Below are positions 1 through 7,121 of a stretch of 57,499 bases of DNA, in pieces; the first letter of the stretch is position 1, and each line of letters begins with the position of its first letter. The notes under the pieces are model-generated. The model had not been told where the DNA came from, made no database searches, and saw only the letters and a program-made list of their open reading frames with translations. The stretch lies in assembly GCF_002902085.1 (NCBI RefSeq), contig NZ_PPQR01000011.1, positions 1 to 57,499 on the forward strand, in the 5' to 3' direction. Source of the stretch: Staphylococcus simiae (lineage in GTDB: Bacteria; Bacillota; Bacilli; Staphylococcales; Staphylococcaceae). A program made the translations under genes and the position numbers.

Positions 1-120
1 AATAATGTGCAAGTTGGGCAAGGGACCCAACACAGAGAAATTCTTAGCAAAGAATTTTTACAATAATGTGCAAGTTGGGCAAGGGACCCAACACAGAGGA
101 ACTGTACTTACAGTTTCTAC
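1..120. repeat. STAR-like intergenic repeat, two tandem copies
   Basis: A 37-bp unit occurs identically at 1-37 and 62-98 (period 61). Read on the minus strand its core is TGTTGGGTCCCTTGCCCAAC, whose ends (GTTGGG/CCCAAC) can pair. Each copy is followed by an unrelated small hairpin: AAATTCTT/AAGAATTT at 38-57 and an ACTGTA/TACAGT type at about 101-117. This resembles the staphylococcal STAR family (core TGTTGGGGCCC in S. aureus, from memory) but with GGGTCCC in the core. The open frame across it is an artefact of the repeat. Confidence 0.75.
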
Positions 121-137
121 AAACAATGCAGGTTGGC

Positions 138-237
138 GAGCTAGTAAAAATTGTAAATCTAACTTAAAGGATTACAATTGTTTGCTAGCGCAACAATTGC
201 ATAAGAGCTAGTAAAGATTATAAATCTAACTAGCTCT
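138..237. repeat. Diverged 27-bp direct repeat pair upstream of ausB
   Basis: Two imperfect copies of a 27-bp unit beginning GAGCTAGTAAA and ending AAATCTAACT lie at 138-164 and 205-231. The second copy ends in an inverted match (AGAGCTA at 204-210 with TAGCTCT at 231-237), so it can fold. No coding potential is seen. The stretch 238-330 up to ausB holds only a ribosome-binding site (AGGAG at 323-327). Confidence 0.5.
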
Positions 238-333
238 AAATATACAAGACGGGTACCTACGAAACAATTTTTTTGTGTTCCATCCTATGACTCTTGTAAT
301 AAATATAAATTAATAAAGTAAGTAGGAGACGTC

Positions 334-978
334 ATGACCGTATTTGTAATGAAACTACAACATAAGTTTAAAAATATAGAATCCATGTTAAGTCGAAGTG
401 TTTGGTCATTTAAAAAACCAATAATGAATCATTACCAATGTGCACACGATCAGTGGCTGCATAAATTAGGCGATATCTTATTACAATATGGTATTGAATA
501 TGATACTGGATTATTACCACATGAGTGGGAGTATCAAATTTCCAAGCAAGGTAAAATTAGTATTATTCAAAAGCATGTGAATCAACCAATGATTCATGTC
601 AATTTATCATATAGTTTTCCGTATATTGCATGTGTTGTTGATTCACAACCTGTAGGTATTGATATCGAGCGTATATCAAGTAAGCTAGACTGGAAGATCT
701 TAGTAACTTGTTTATCTGATAATGAAGCTGAAATAATTCATAGTAATCAAGACTTTTACAATATTTGGACGATGAAAGAAAGTTTAAATAAATTATTTGG
801 TAAAGCGAAGATGTACAGCTTAGATGAACATGATGTAACAAAACAGTGTTATTATCGTAAGCAAGAAGTAGCATTTCAGCACTTTATCATCAATGATTTT
901 ATCATCCAAATTGCATTTATCAACAAGAATACCTTTAATTTAAAAAGCGTATCAACGTTCGATTTGCTAAGTCTGTAA
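334..978 (+). CDS. ausB: 4'-phosphopantetheinyl transferase, AusB-like (Sfp superfamily)
   Basis: A 214-residue Sfp-type enzyme, predicted to transfer phosphopantetheine from CoA to the carrier-domain serine of a peptide synthetase. The two family signatures are visible: GIDIER at about residues 108-113 (magnesium-binding acidic residues) and WTMKESLNK at about 149-157 (the W-x-x-KE-x-x-x-K motif). The start is well placed behind AGGAG. In S. aureus the equivalent gene (ausB) lies beside the aureusimine synthetase ausA and is followed by the same YagU-type gene and argBJCD, which is the context seen here. Unlike a simple ausA-ausB operon, the 333 bases before this gene are non-coding repeats, so any synthetase must end further upstream or be absent. 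Family assignment is firm; the aus role is inferred from synteny. Confidence 0.85.
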   Translation: MTVFVMKLQHKFKNIESMLSRSVWSFKKPIMNHYQCAHDQWLHKLGDILLQYGIEYDTGLLPHEWEYQISKQGKISIIQKHVNQPMIHVNLSYSFPYIACVVDSQPVGIDIERISSKLDWKILVTCLSDNEAEIIHSNQDFYNIWTMKESLNKLFGKAKMYSLDEHDVTKQCYYRKQEVAFQHFIINDFIIQIAFINKNTFNLKSVSTFDLLSL

Positions 979-1018
979 TATCATAAAAATTTGTACAACA
1001 TGACGATGATATAAAAAA

Positions 1019-1068
1019 GCACCTCTATAATTTGAGAAGATAAATTTTCTCAAGTATAGAGGTGTTTG
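1019..1068. terminator. Bidirectional terminator between ausB and the YagU-type gene
   Basis: Inverted repeat CACCTCTATA (1020-1029) / TATAGAGGTG (1055-1064) with a nested TTGAGAA/TTCTCAA hairpin, A-rich on the left and T-rich on the right. It lies between convergent genes and can serve both. Confidence 0.8.
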
Positions 1069-1071
1069 ACT

Positions 1072-1566
1072 TTATATTAATTTATAACGATAAACAAAAT
1101 GTTGACGAACTAATTCTATAGTCATCATCCAAACAATGTGACCAAAGAGTTCAGATAGATGTTCTTGGAATGGTTGATCCCATATAGCAGGTACTGTATG
1201 GGCGATTGGCATAATAATGAGGTGGAATAGTACCCACATTGCAATACCAAATACCGCACCTTGACCCATCGCCATGTATGAATATTTTCGGATTAAAAAG
1301 CAATAAATAATCGCAATGACAATAGAAAAACTGAAATGTATGATAAAACTCACCCATGGTAGTTGCATATTAGAAAAAGTATAAGTTTGATGCGTGAAGT
1401 CACTACTGAATCCTAATTGCTGCAGTAACTCTTGAGGTGGGTTTGTAGCATTTCGTTCAGGTGTACGTGGTGGAAACATCACTTCCCATCCTAATTTGAC
1501 AATGCCAGATAATAAACCACCTATAAGACCAGCATAGATTAATAATCCTATTTGTTTTCTTGACAA
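1072..1566 (-). CDS. YagU-family (DUF1440) membrane protein
   Basis: A 164-residue integral membrane protein with about four hydrophobic segments (residues 7-26, 68-90, 93-125 and 135-155). It matches the YagU/DUF1440 family in length and in the same position beside argBJCD in S. aureus. Biochemical function is unknown; E. coli YagU has been linked to acid tolerance. The start is TTG at 1566, supported by GGGAGGT seven bases upstream; no ATG fits. A consensus-like promoter lies at 1599-1627 and its -35 is overlaid by a Rex-like palindrome (separate entry), suggesting induction when NADH is high. It is transcribed convergently with ausB and shares its terminator. Confidence 0.75.
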   Translation of the reverse strand: MSRKQIGLLIYAGLIGGLLSGIVKLGWEVMFPPRTPERNATNPPQELLQQLGFSSDFTHQTYTFSNMQLPWVSFIIHFSFSIVIAIIYCFLIRKYSYMAMGQGAVFGIAMWVLFHLIIMPIAHTVPAIWDQPFQEHLSELFGHIVWMMTIELVRQHFVYRYKLI

Positions 1567-1598
1567 TATAATGACCTCCCATTTCTTTATGTAGTGTC

Positions 1599-1627
1599 AT
1601 TATAGAACAATGTGAATTTATTCACAA
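1599..1627 (-). promoter_or_regulatory. Promoter with Rex-like operator, YagU-type gene
   Basis: On the minus strand a -35 TTGTGA (1622-1627) and -10 TATAAT (1599-1604) are separated by 17 bp. The palindrome TGTGAATTTATTCACA at 1611-1626 overlaps the -35 and spacer and fits TGTGA-N6-TCACA, the core of the Rex consensus. The promoter is seen directly; the regulator is inferred. Confidence 0.6.
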
Positions 1628-1719
1628 TATTAAATTGAAAATAAAAAAATAAAAATATCGCTTAATATCATTAAATAAAGAGGTATTTAGTGTATGAGCA
1701 AAGACGATTTATTTTATTA

Positions 1720-1852
1720 AAGCTAAATGATGTTATAGCTACCTAAACCATTAATATAATCGTTAACCACTTTCAGCTTAAATTCCAAATTATATTTAGC
1801 CAAAATAAATCACCCCAAAAATTAGATTTTAGGTCTAACTTTTAGGGTGCGG
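1720..1852 (-). mobile_element. IS3/IS150-type element remnant: left end and transposase OrfA start
   Basis: On the minus strand an end-like sequence containing ACCCTAAAAGTTAGACC (about 1829-1852) precedes GGGGTG and a TTG-initiated frame (1803-1723). That frame reads LAKYNLEFKLKVVNDYINGLG before degenerating into stops. This is the typical N-terminal helix-turn-helix opening of IS150-group OrfA proteins. Only about 26 codons survive and no right end is seen. The rest of 1567-1897 holds the promoter above and no other gene. Confidence 0.6.
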
Positions 1853-1897
1853 TTCATCATTCTTTGATAGCAGGGGTATATTTTATTACTGTTCAAG

Positions 1898-2659
1898 TTA
1901 ACTGATAACTGTACCAATAAAATCGTTATGATAAATGTTATTAATAATATGCTCTGTTGATCCACATGCAATGACAACACTACTACAACCAAGTGATATT
2001 GCTTTTTGAGCTTCGCGAACTTTAGGAATCATACCACCATAAATATCACCGCTAGCGATATAGTTGTCGATGTTTGACGTTTTTAACATAGATAAAACTT
2101 TATCATTGACGATTACACCGTAAGTATTACTTAACACGTATATGGGTGCTTTTAAAGAAGCTGCGATGTAATAAGCAAGTGTATCTGCATTGATATTATA
2201 AAATTGATTGGAATCATAGTTATATCCAATGGAACTAATGATAGGTATAAATGTTGAACATAGGTGTGTTAAGGTGTCAGTATTAAGATGACTAGGTTCA
2301 GCAACGTAACCATATTTAAAATTCAAGGGTGTGATATTAAATAATTGGCCATCTAAACCATTTAAACCAATAGCATGACAGTTGTATTGATTAAACCGTG
2401 CAACGATTGCTGTATTGACATCAGCTAGCAACGTTTGACGTGTGATGTCGAGGGTTTGTTCATCAGTAACACGTAAACCATCAATAAATTGAGGGGCTAT
2501 ACTTTGACTTTGCAACGCTTTATTAATGAACGGTCCACCACCATGTACAATAATTGGATAAATATTAAGTTCACGCAATGCTTTAATATCGGTAATAATT
2601 GTCTCATGCATATCTGTTAAAGTACTTCCACCAATTTTAATAATAATATATTGAGTCAT
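1898..2659 (-). CDS. argB: Acetylglutamate kinase
   Basis: A 253-residue amino-acid kinase that phosphorylates N-acetylglutamate, the second step of ornithine synthesis. The N-terminal IKIGGSTL (residues 7-14) is the nucleotide-binding lysine/glycine motif, and IVHGGGPFINKAL (37-49) matches the acetylglutamate-binding loop. The length is normal for the family. It is the last gene of the argD-argC-argJ-argB cluster, only 17 bp after argJ, so it is very probably co-transcribed. Start ATG 2659 follows a GAGGTG site. Confidence 0.93.
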   Translation of the reverse strand: MTQYIIIKIGGSTLTDMHETIITDIKALRELNIYPIIVHGGGPFINKALQSQSIAPQFIDGLRVTDEQTLDITRQTLLADVNTAIVARFNQYNCHAIGLNGLDGQLFNITPLNFKYGYVAEPSHLNTDTLTHLCSTFIPIISSIGYNYDSNQFYNINADTLAYYIAASLKAPIYVLSNTYGVIVNDKVLSMLKTSNIDNYIASGDIYGGMIPKVREAQKAISLGCSSVVIACGSTEHIINNIYHNDFIGTVIS

Positions 2660-2676
2660 GATTTCACCTCTAGTAG

Positions 2677-3909
2677 TTACGTACGATATGAAGCATTAAT
2701 TCGTACATAATCGTAAGATAAATCGCAACCGTAAGCAGTTGCCTTATGATTGCCAACACCTAAATCAACATCAATCGTAATATCATTGTGCTTTAATGTT
2801 TGCGACATCTCATCTTCATTAAAAGACACCGCCATACCATGTTTGACTACAGCGATACCATTCAATTTAATCGATGTTTGATTAGGTTGAATGTCACAAT
2901 TTGTGTAACCAATTGCTGTAATGATACGACCAAAATTAGCATCTTGACCAAAAATCGCAGCTTTCACTAGATTCGAACCGACGATACTTTTGGCAACGAC
3001 TTTAGCGTCAGATGTTGAACTGGCCCCATTTACATTAGCGGTAACGAGCTTTGTAGCACCTTCACCATCACGAGCAATAGCTTGTGCTAAGTAGTTACAA
3101 ACATAATTAAACGCTGTTACAAATGTCGTCCATTGTGGATGTTGTGGATTTAGTGGTGTTTGATGTGCACAACCATTAGCCATGACTAAGACCATATCAT
3201 TCGTGCTAGTATCACCATCTACGGTAATCATATTGAAAGTGTGATCTGTAGAAGATTTTAAAAGTGTTGTTAAATCATCATTTGCAATATTAGCATCAGT
3301 AGTAATAAAAGCTAACATGGTTGCCATATTAGGATGAATCATACCAGAACCTTTAGCTGAGCCACCGATAGTAATCGTTTGATCATCAATTGTTAGTGTG
3401 ACGGCAGTGTGCTTCGTACACGTATCAGTAGTTAAAATAGCTTCATTAAAAGCATTAGGTATTGCGTACTGAGTGTCTAAGATATGTTTCGTACCATATT
3501 CAATTTTATCCATTGGTAAGTATTCACCAATGACACCGGTTGATGTAACGGCAACGTGTTTAGCTTCAAGATGTAATTGTTGTGCTGCCCAAGCTTGGGT
3601 TTGTTTCGCATCATTAATGCCTTGCTGACCTGTGCAAGAATTAGCATTTGCTGAATTAACGACTAAGGCTTGTAATTTTCCAGATGATTGCTTCAAAGTA
3701 TCTTCTGTGACAATTAATGGGGCGGCTTTAAATTGATTAAGTGTGTAGACTGCTGCTGCACTGGCTAATTTTGTTGAATATAACCAAGCGAAATCCTTTT
3801 TATTAGCGCGTAAGCCAATATGCATGCCACCAGCAATAAAGCCTTGAGGTGTACTAATATCACCTTGATTTATTATTGTAAATTGTTGTGTAGTTTCATG
3901 TTGTATCAT
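2677..3909 (-). CDS. argJ: Bifunctional ornithine acetyltransferase / N-acetylglutamate synthase
   Basis: A 410-residue ArgJ. It moves the acetyl group from N-acetylornithine to glutamate, recycling it in the cyclic arginine pathway. The self-cleavage and nucleophile motif is clear at about residues 188-198 ([16 protein letters not shown], the Thr of ATMLAF being the nucleophile that starts the beta chain). The N-terminal PQGFIAGG and the C-terminal [15 protein letters not shown] end are typical. It lies 11 bp after argC and 17 bp before argB. Whether it also makes acetylglutamate from acetyl-CoA cannot be told from sequence. Confidence 0.93.
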   Translation of the reverse strand: MIQHETTQQFTIINQGDISTPQGFIAGGMHIGLRANKKDFAWLYSTKLASAAAVYTLNQFKAAPLIVTEDTLKQSSGKLQALVVNSANANSCTGQQGINDAKQTQAWAAQQLHLEAKHVAVTSTGVIGEYLPMDKIEYGTKHILDTQYAIPNAFNEAILTTDTCTKHTAVTLTIDDQTITIGGSAKGSGMIHPNMATMLAFITTDANIANDDLTTLLKSSTDHTFNMITVDGDTSTNDMVLVMANGCAHQTPLNPQHPQWTTFVTAFNYVCNYLAQAIARDGEGATKLVTANVNGASSTSDAKVVAKSIVGSNLVKAAIFGQDANFGRIITAIGYTNCDIQPNQTSIKLNGIAVVKHGMAVSFNEDEMSQTLKHNDITIDVDLGVGNHKATAYGCDLSYDYVRINASYRT

Positions 3910-3920
3910 AGGAACACCTC

Positions 3921-5009
3921 TTATGGATAGACTGGCGATTGCTCAAGTCCTGTTGTAATATCTAAATCGTATAGTAAGTTAAGGTTCTGTATAGCTTGAC
4001 CACTAGCACCTTTGACAAGGTTGTCAATCACTGATACTAAAATAGCACTTTGCGATTGTTCATCAACGTAAATACCAATGTCACAATAATTACTACCTAA
4101 GACTTCTTTTGTAGTAGGAAATTGCCCTAATGCTCTAATTCTGACAAATGGATGTTGTGCATAATATGAAGTCATTAAGTGATGTAACGATGTTGCTGTG
4201 TGTGGTGTAGTTAATTTAACGTATATGGTTGATAAAATACCGCGTGTCATTGGGACGAGGTGCGGTGTGAAGATTACAGAGACTGTTTCGTTGGCTACTG
4301 CTGATAAATATTGTTCAATTTCAGGTTTGTGTTTATGTTGACCTATGGCATAAGCACTTAAATTCTCATTCATTTCTGAAAAGTGAACACGTTGTGACAA
4401 TGAACGACCTGCACCAGATACACCTGTTTTCGCATCAATAATAATTGTTGATACATCGATAATACGTTCATTTATTAGAGGATGCAGTGCTAGTAATGTT
4501 GCAGTTGGAAAACATCCAGGATTAGCAATTAGTTGCCCCAGTGACAATGGTGCGTCACTATTAATCTCCGAATGATTATTACTATGACATACTGACGTAT
4601 TACTTAGTACGTTAGGCCATTCAGCAATACGATATGATGCACGAGCTAAATCTTCAATAGCTGCTGCTTCCTCTTGATAAAACTGTTCATAAACATCTCG
4701 ATTTGTTAGACGAAAAGCTCCAGATAAATCAATAATATGGACACCAGTATTAAGAAAAGGAGGAATGCAAGCTTTACTCACATGCGCAGGTGTCGCAAAA
4801 AAGATAACATCACAGTCGTTATCATCAACAGTTAACGCTTCAAATTGATGTATCAAATGTTGCAAATGTGGAAAAGTGTGATGCAATGGTTCATCTACTT
4901 TTGAATGTGAATAAATATGCGTAATCTTAACTAGGGGGTGTGTTTGTAATAAGCGAATTAATTCAATTGCACCGTAACCACTACCACCAACAATACCTAC
5001 TTTAATCAT
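3921..5009 (-). CDS. argC: N-acetyl-gamma-glutamyl-phosphate reductase
   Basis: A 362-residue ArgC, which reduces acetylglutamyl-phosphate with NADPH. The N-terminal nucleotide-binding motif [13 protein letters not shown] (residues 5-17) and the catalytic Cys in [13 protein letters not shown] (about 165-177) are present. Just before the catalytic motif, around residues 133-155, is a serine/asparagine/histidine-rich insertion of about 19 residues that I do not recall in the S. aureus protein (about 343 residues). It probably forms a surface loop. Start ATG 5009 follows a GGAGGG site. The gene is first of a tight argC-argJ-argB run but is separated from argD by a 380-bp repeat array. Confidence 0.93.
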   Translation of the reverse strand: MIKVGIVGGSGYGAIELIRLLQTHPLVKITHIYSHSKVDEPLHHTFPHLQHLIHQFEALTVDDNDCDVIFFATPAHVSKACIPPFLNTGVHIIDLSGAFRLTNRDVYEQFYQEEAAAIEDLARASYRIAEWPNVLSNTSVCHSNNHSEINSDAPLSLGQLIANPGCFPTATLLALHPLINERIIDVSTIIIDAKTGVSGAGRSLSQRVHFSEMNENLSAYAIGQHKHKPEIEQYLSAVANETVSVIFTPHLVPMTRGILSTIYVKLTTPHTATSLHHLMTSYYAQHPFVRIRALGQFPTTKEVLGSNYCDIGIYVDEQSQSAILVSVIDNLVKGASGQAIQNLNLLYDLDITTGLEQSPVYP

Positions 5010-5040
5010 GAGAAATCCCTCCTATTTATGAATGTATGGG

Positions 5041-5388
5041 GAGTGGGACAGAAATAATTATTTCAAAACAAATTATTTCTTAGATGCCCGTCTGGCACAT
5101 TAATGTAAAATCCACACATGGATTTTTGATGACGGGTCCCTTGCCCAACTATGCCCGTCTTGCACATAAAAGAAAAAATTTTATTTTTAAAATTTTTCTA
5201 TGACGGGTCCCTGCATTGTCTGAAAAAACTGACTAACCAGTTTTTTTGTGTTGGGTCCCTTCCACCCCGGCAAGACTGACTAGGTTTTCAAAATGTTGAT
5301 AAATCACCATTTTGAAAACCAGACAGTTACTGCCAAATGCTTAATTTTAAGTGTAAAATGCTTTTTGTCTCAGCCCCGCATTATAATT
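5041..5388. repeat. STAR-like repeat array between argD and argC
   Basis: The argD-argC gap is filled by repeat modules. Cores with GGGTCCCT lie at about 5131-5141, 5202-5212 and 5250-5260; accompanying elements are CCCGTC (5096-5101 region and 5153-5159) and GCACAT. Between cores sit unrelated hairpins: AAAATCCA/TGGATTTT near 5107-5126, a long A/T palindrome near 5169-5200, and AAAAAACTG/CAGTTTTTT near 5223-5247. A second module at 5266-5388 has a GGTTTTCAAAATG/CATTTTGAAAACC hairpin (5283-5320) and a tail shared with repeats at 28737 and 52147. No gene is present. Confidence 0.8.
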
Positions 5389-5389
5389 G

Positions 5390-6592
5390 TTATATGCCTA
5401 ATTCAATTGTGTTCGTAAAGACATCCTGGCATGCACTAACGATATGCTGAATATCAGCTTCGCTAATAACTAAGGGTGGAGATAAACGAATAATTGTGCC
5501 ATGTGTATCTTTGCAAAGAATGCCATGTTGAATGAGTTGTTGAACGTAAGGTGCAGCATTACAATGTAATTCAATACCAATAAATAAACCACGGCCACGA
5601 ATGTCCTTAATCACCTTGCTATCGAGCTGTTGTAATTGTTTGAGTAACTTCTTGCCTAATTGTTCAGAGCGTTGGATGAGTTGTTCTTCTATTAGTACAT
5701 CAATTGCAGCAGTCGATGTACCAATTGCTAATGGGTTGCCACCAAATGTTGAACCATGCGTACCAGGTGTTAACACTTTCATCACGTCATTATTCGCTAA
5801 TACAGCCGATACAGGATATAGACCACCACCGAGTGCTTTACCTAGAATATACATGTCAGGTACAACATTTTCCCAATCCATAGCGAATAATTTTCCAGTT
5901 CGTCCCAAGCCAACTTGAATTTCATCAGCAATCAATAAAATATTATGCTCATCACATAACTTACGAACGGCTTGTATATAACCATCAGGAGGAATAATAA
6001 CACCGCCTTCACCTTGAATAGGCTCTAAAATAATGGCTGCAGTATGATCTGTGACTGCTTGTTGTAATTGTTTAATATTACCGAAATCAACAGTAGTCAT
6101 TCCTTCAAGAAGCGGATGGAATCCTTGTTTATAAGCGCTATGATTAGATAATGATAGCGACCCTAATGTCCGTCCATGAAAATTATTATTCATCGCAATA
6201 ATTTGAACATTTCCATCAGTAATACCTTTAATGTCAGCTCCCCATTTTCTAGCAATTTTTAAAGCAGCTTCAACAGCTTCAGTACCAGTATTTACGGCTA
6301 ACACTTTGTCCTTTTGAGCAAGTTGACAAAGCTTTTGTTGCCATTGACCTAGATTATCACTATAAACAACACGAGAAATAATCGATAATTTAGACGCCTG
6401 AGCTGTCATTGCTTCGATAATCTTAGGATGACAATGACCTTGGTTGGCTACTGAAAAACCAGCAATACAATCAATATAAACATTGTCGTCATCGTCCCAA
6501 ACTCTAGCACCTTGTCCTTTGGTAATAACAAGGTGTAATGGTGCATAATTATTAGAACTATGGCGCTCTGTCAATTCAATCATAGATGTCAA
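5390..6592 (-). CDS. argD: Acetylornithine/ornithine aminotransferase (ArgD/RocD type)
   Basis: A class-III PLP aminotransferase of about 400 residues. Motifs include NTGTEAVEAALKIARKWG (cofactor phosphate site), LIADEIQVGLGRTG (the Asp that contacts PLP) and ILGKALGGGLYP, which carries the Schiff-base lysine. In S. aureus this locus is annotated rocD1 or argD; lying ahead of argCJB it most likely makes acetylornithine. I chose TTG 6592 because AAGGGTGGGG lies 6 bp upstream and the product (MTSMIEL) aligns with the S. aureus N terminus; ATG 6583 is the alternative. A CodY-like box lies about 150 bp upstream. Symbol choice between argD and rocD is by context only. Confidence 0.85.
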   Translation of the reverse strand: MTSMIELTERHSSNNYAPLHLVITKGQGARVWDDDDNVYIDCIAGFSVANQGHCHPKIIEAMTAQASKLSIISRVVYSDNLGQWQQKLCQLAQKDKVLAVNTGTEAVEAALKIARKWGADIKGITDGNVQIIAMNNNFHGRTLGSLSLSNHSAYKQGFHPLLEGMTTVDFGNIKQLQQAVTDHTAAIILEPIQGEGGVIIPPDGYIQAVRKLCDEHNILLIADEIQVGLGRTGKLFAMDWENVVPDMYILGKALGGGLYPVSAVLANNDVMKVLTPGTHGSTFGGNPLAIGTSTAAIDVLIEEQLIQRSEQLGKKLLKQLQQLDSKVIKDIRGRGLFIGIELHCNAAPYVQQLIQHGILCKDTHGTIIRLSPPLVISEADIQHIVSACQDVFTNTIELGI

Positions 6593-6737
6593 TATAATCC
6601 CCACCCTTATATTTATACATTTTAAAGAAATAATATTAATATATTACAGTTGTTCACTATAAGTGTCAAATAAAAATTTAATATTAAAACGATAAGAATG
6701 AGAATTTAATTATGAATGAAATAATAAATGCTTTGAA

Positions 6738-6766
6738 TATTTTCAGAAAATTCAGTATATTATAAT
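6738..6766. promoter_or_regulatory. CodY-like box and promoter between argD and the bacteriocin locus
   Basis: TATTTTCAGAAAATT at 6738-6752 matches the CodY motif AATTTTCWGAAAATT at 14 of 15 positions. A plus-strand -10 TATAAT follows at 6761-6766 with a weak -35, so the box overlaps the likely promoter of the bacteriocin locus and lies upstream of argD on the other strand. The motif is seen; control by CodY is inferred. Confidence 0.55.
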
Positions 6767-6809
6767 TAAAGATAAAGAAAGATGAAAGATAAAAATTGAA
6801 TGAAATAAG

Positions 6810-7091
6810 ATGAAAAGAAAATTTATGTTATTTTTTAGCACCCAGTTTATTTATTAGATCGTTACCATTTGTTTATGGAGCTACTGATTTTGCAGAAGGT
6901 GGTAGTTAGAACCATGGTGTAGGTAGCCAATATATATGGTCTTATTATTATCATGGTTATAAAGAACATGGTTCCACAGCAATAGGGTGTTATAAATCAT
7001 ATAGCGGATATACAAAGCCAGGCAAACGGGCTAGAGCATCTGCTGAAAAAGATAGTGGTTTGCTAATAAGGCATTCTACAATATTTATTAA
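6810..7091 (+). pseudogene. Broken lactococcin-972-type bacteriocin precursor
   Basis: Reading the three forward frames together recovers a lactococcin-972 family peptide. A start MKRKFMLFFSTQ (6810 onward) is the beginning of a signal peptide. After a frameshift comes RSLPFVYGATDFAEGGS, then an in-frame TAG at 6907-6909 where the family has Trp. This is followed by NHGVGSQYIWSYYYHGYKEH and GSTAIGCYKSYSGYTKPGK, a second frameshift near 7050, and FANKAFYNIY with a stop at 7089-7091. So it carries two frameshifts and one nonsense codon, plus a probable Trp-to-Arg change at KRARA. The gene ends 30 bp before the intact downstream membrane protein. Identity rests on the HGSTAIG...SYSG motif and on the neighbours. 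Confidence 0.8.
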
Positions 7092-7121
7092 TAAACGCAT
7101 GAGGAACATTCGAGGTGTTGC

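Noticed and set aside
5..211. 68-codon open frame at the window start
   Set aside because: It runs through the two tandem STAR-like copies and the diverged 27-bp repeats, with no ribosome site; composition is that of repeats, not protein.
5041..5388. Possible CRISPR array
   Set aside because: Cores are not evenly spaced, spacers are palindromes, and there are no cas genes in the window.
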